A stretch of 64,000 nucleotides of DNA from Dyadobacter sp. CY261 (GTDB lineage Bacteria; Bacteroidota; Bacteroidia; Cytophagales; Spirosomataceae): NCBI RefSeq assembly GCF_021440085.1, contig NZ_JAKCPW010000007.1:62001-126000 (forward strand), written 5' to 3'. Numbering within the stretch: position 1 is the first letter of the stretch; each line of letters starts with the position of its first letter. Positions 62,584-64,000 of the stretch are shown here, one piece after another. Both the position numbers and the translations under genes were made by a program. The notes beneath the pieces were generated by a model. That model saw only the letters and a list, made by a program, of their open reading frames with translations, did not search any database and was not told where the DNA came from.

Positions 62584-64000
62584 ATGAAAAACTATACAAT
62601 ATTGGTAGTAATTGGGCTACTGCTTTTTTCTTGTGATAGTATCCTCGACCAGCAGTTGGTGGGTAGCCGCACGGACGAAGATTACTGGCAGACCGAGGCC
62701 GACTTGCGGGATGCGATTGCTGGTGTATACGGGCCTTGGGCCACGCGCGCATTAGGTATGGACGAGCTCTTTTTCGACAATCAGAGTGACGATCACTGGC
62801 GGGCCGGTGACCATGCCGAGGACGAAGAAATCGAAACCTACAACACCGATCCGTCCAATTCTAAAATTAAGGATACCTATCAATATAAATACGAGGTGAT
62901 CAGCCGGGCGAACGGTGTGATTATCAATGGGCCAAAAGTAAAAGCAGCCGGTGCCATCAGCGACGAATCCTACAATTCCATTATGGGGCAAGCTTACTTC
63001 CTGCGGGCTTACGCTTATTACAGGTTGTATATTATTCATGGACAGGTCCCTATCATTAAAGAAGAAAATGTCTTGAAAAACGAATATAATCTGCCCAAGT
63101 GCGAGTCACCGGAGGTTTTGGCAAAGTTCATTTTGGAAGACCTGAATACCGCTGTCGGCCTGTTGCCCTTGCGCAATGTTGCTGGCAGCGTAGGGAAGGG
63201 AGCGGCCTGGGCGCTGATGACTTCTGTTTATATGAGTCTGGCGAAAAATTATGCAGACAGTGAGAACCTGAACCTGGCTATTGCCAGCGGAAAGAACGTA
63301 ATTGATAACTACCCACTGGCCAGCGATTACCTGACGCTTTTCAGAACAGGAAATGAGAATATCGGGGAAAATCTTTTTCTGATGATGAACGATATGTCCT
63401 GGATCAACCAGGAACTGATGTCAAAACACCGTGGGCCCCGGCCTTGGGGTATGTATGGTTTCAATGAACCAATGACTGATCTGGTGAAGGAGTTTGAAAA
63501 GGGTGATAAGCGTAAAACGACAACGATTGTTTCCGACGGGGAGTTTGTTAGCCAGGCCGGTGTAAGGGTTGAACACATTCCCGGGCTTTCTAACACAGGT
63601 CACAGTTATTTTAAATTTATGGATTGGGTTACTCCCGAAACATTTAACCATGGGCTCAACATTCCTTTTCTGAGGGCGGCGGAAACTTATCTTTTAGTTG
63701 CGGAGGCCAAGATTCGGCTCAACGGTAAGGGCGCAGGAGATGCCGAAATTAATCTGATACGAAAAAGGGCAGGCCTTAATCCGGTCGCTGGCGCAGATAT
63801 CCATGCGTTGATCCACGAATCAAGGGTCGAGCTGGCAGGGGAAAATTGCAGGTACCAGAATTTGTTGCGTTGGGACAAAGCGGGGATTTACGACCTTACA
63901 ACCTTTTTGTTGAAGACGGAAAAAGTATTTCCCGCGGATATAGGAAGAACTAAATGGGTGAGGCCCAAAAACTACTATCAACCGTTGCCACAAATAGAAA
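62584..64000 (+). CDS. SusD/RagB-family lipoprotein, locus 2 (3' end outside window)
   Basis: The frame starts at ATG 62584, 21 bases after the susC stop, and is open to the end of the window (472 codons). The leader MKNYTILVVIGLLLFSC ends in a lipobox, then DSILDQQLVGSRTDEDYWQT. SusD motifs: TEADLRDAIAGVYGPWATRA, MGQAYFLRAYAYYRLYIIHG, FLRAAETYLLVAEAKIRLNG, and ESRVELAGENCRYQNLLRWD. The last visible residues (RPKNYYQPLPQIE) match the C-terminal end of the family, so only a few codons are missing. It binds glycan for SusC locus 2. Confidence 0.93.
   Translation, partial: MKNYTILVVIGLLLFSCDSILDQQLVGSRTDEDYWQTEADLRDAIAGVYGPWATRALGMDELFFDNQSDDHWRAGDHAEDEEIETYNTDPSNSKIKDTYQYKYEVISRANGVIINGPKVKAAGAISDESYNSIMGQAYFLRAYAYYRLYIIHGQVPIIKEENVLKNEYNLPKCESPEVLAKFILEDLNTAVGLLPLRNVAGSVGKGAAWALMTSVYMSLAKNYADSENLNLAIASGKNVIDNYPLASDYLTLFRTGNENIGENLFLMMNDMSWINQELMSKHRGPRPWGMYGFNEPMTDLVKEFEKGDKRKTTTIVSDGEFVSQAGVRVEHIPGLSNTGHSYFKFMDWVTPETFNHGLNIPFLRAAETYLLVAEAKIRLNGKGAGDAEINLIRKRAGLNPVAGADIHALIHESRVELAGENCRYQNLLRWDKAGIYDLTTFLLKTEKVFPADIGRTKWVRPKNYYQPLPQIE

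Noticed and set aside
1-64000. CRISPR arrays, complete tRNA or rRNA genes, insertion sequences
   Set aside because: No regularly spaced repeats, complete cloverleaf, rRNA-like stretch or transposase was found on either strand.

Overview
The window looks like chromosomal DNA of a free-living, polysaccharide-degrading member of the Bacteroidota, most like Cytophagales (Dyadobacter/Spirosoma-type). The reasons are two SusC/SusD pairs, each behind an ECF sigma factor and a FecR-type anti-sigma factor, type IX secretion (T9SS) sorting tails, long runs without Shine-Dalgarno sites, and several promoters of the Bacteroidota form TTTG-N20-TAnnTTTG. No complete tRNA, rRNA, CRISPR array, transposase or phage gene was seen.

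Layout. 1-7.5 kb: the end of an AraC-type regulator, a tRNA-3'-end-like scrap, a large surface protein joining macroglobulin-like and TonB-plug domains, and an ECF sigma/anti-sigma/membrane protein/S41 peptidase operon. 7.7-10.5 kb: a truncated flavin reductase, an MFS exporter and an Ada repair protein. 10.6-14.8 kb: a carboxylesterase and a GH78 alpha-L-rhamnosidase. 14.9-18.7 kb: a three-gene secreted-protein operon on the minus strand. 19.7-24.1 kb: a TMEM175-type channel, a small two-component cluster and a wHTH/membrane/secreted-protein operon. 24.3-34.1 kb: a polysaccharide utilisation locus with GH95, ECF sigma, FecR, SusC and SusD. 34.2-40.7 kb: AraC/SDR, Crp-like regulator, FAH-family hydrolase, outer-membrane protein, small membrane proteins and a globin. 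40.8-45.7 kb: a TPR-HTH sensor, a T9SS beta-propeller protein and two small envelope proteins. 46.1-53.5 kb: a signalling block with a 1756-residue CheB-CheR-PAS-histidine kinase, response regulators and a decayed CheB. 53.5-57 kb: an HxlR remnant, a truncated haemoglobin and a TetR-controlled membrane/cytochrome c operon. 57-64 kb: a second ECF/FecR/SusC/SusD locus, with SusD running off the window.

The most interesting signal is in the two fecR-susC intergenic regions. Each holds, on the minus strand, a -7 element overlapping the susC start codon and, 58-59 bases away, a hairpin followed by a U-tract. The first copy also has a perfect -33 box at 20-nt spacing. This predicts a pair of roughly 87-nt antisense RNAs covering the susC leader, analogous to the DonS-type antisense RNAs of Bacteroides. 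In the second copy two A.C mismatches on the plus strand become G.U pairs on the minus strand, which favours the antisense reading. Other leads are an Asp-to-Asn change at the catalytic triad position of the CheB domain, an 11-bp palindrome over the promoter of the TetR operon, and a 22-bp-spaced direct repeat upstream of the AraC/SDR operon.
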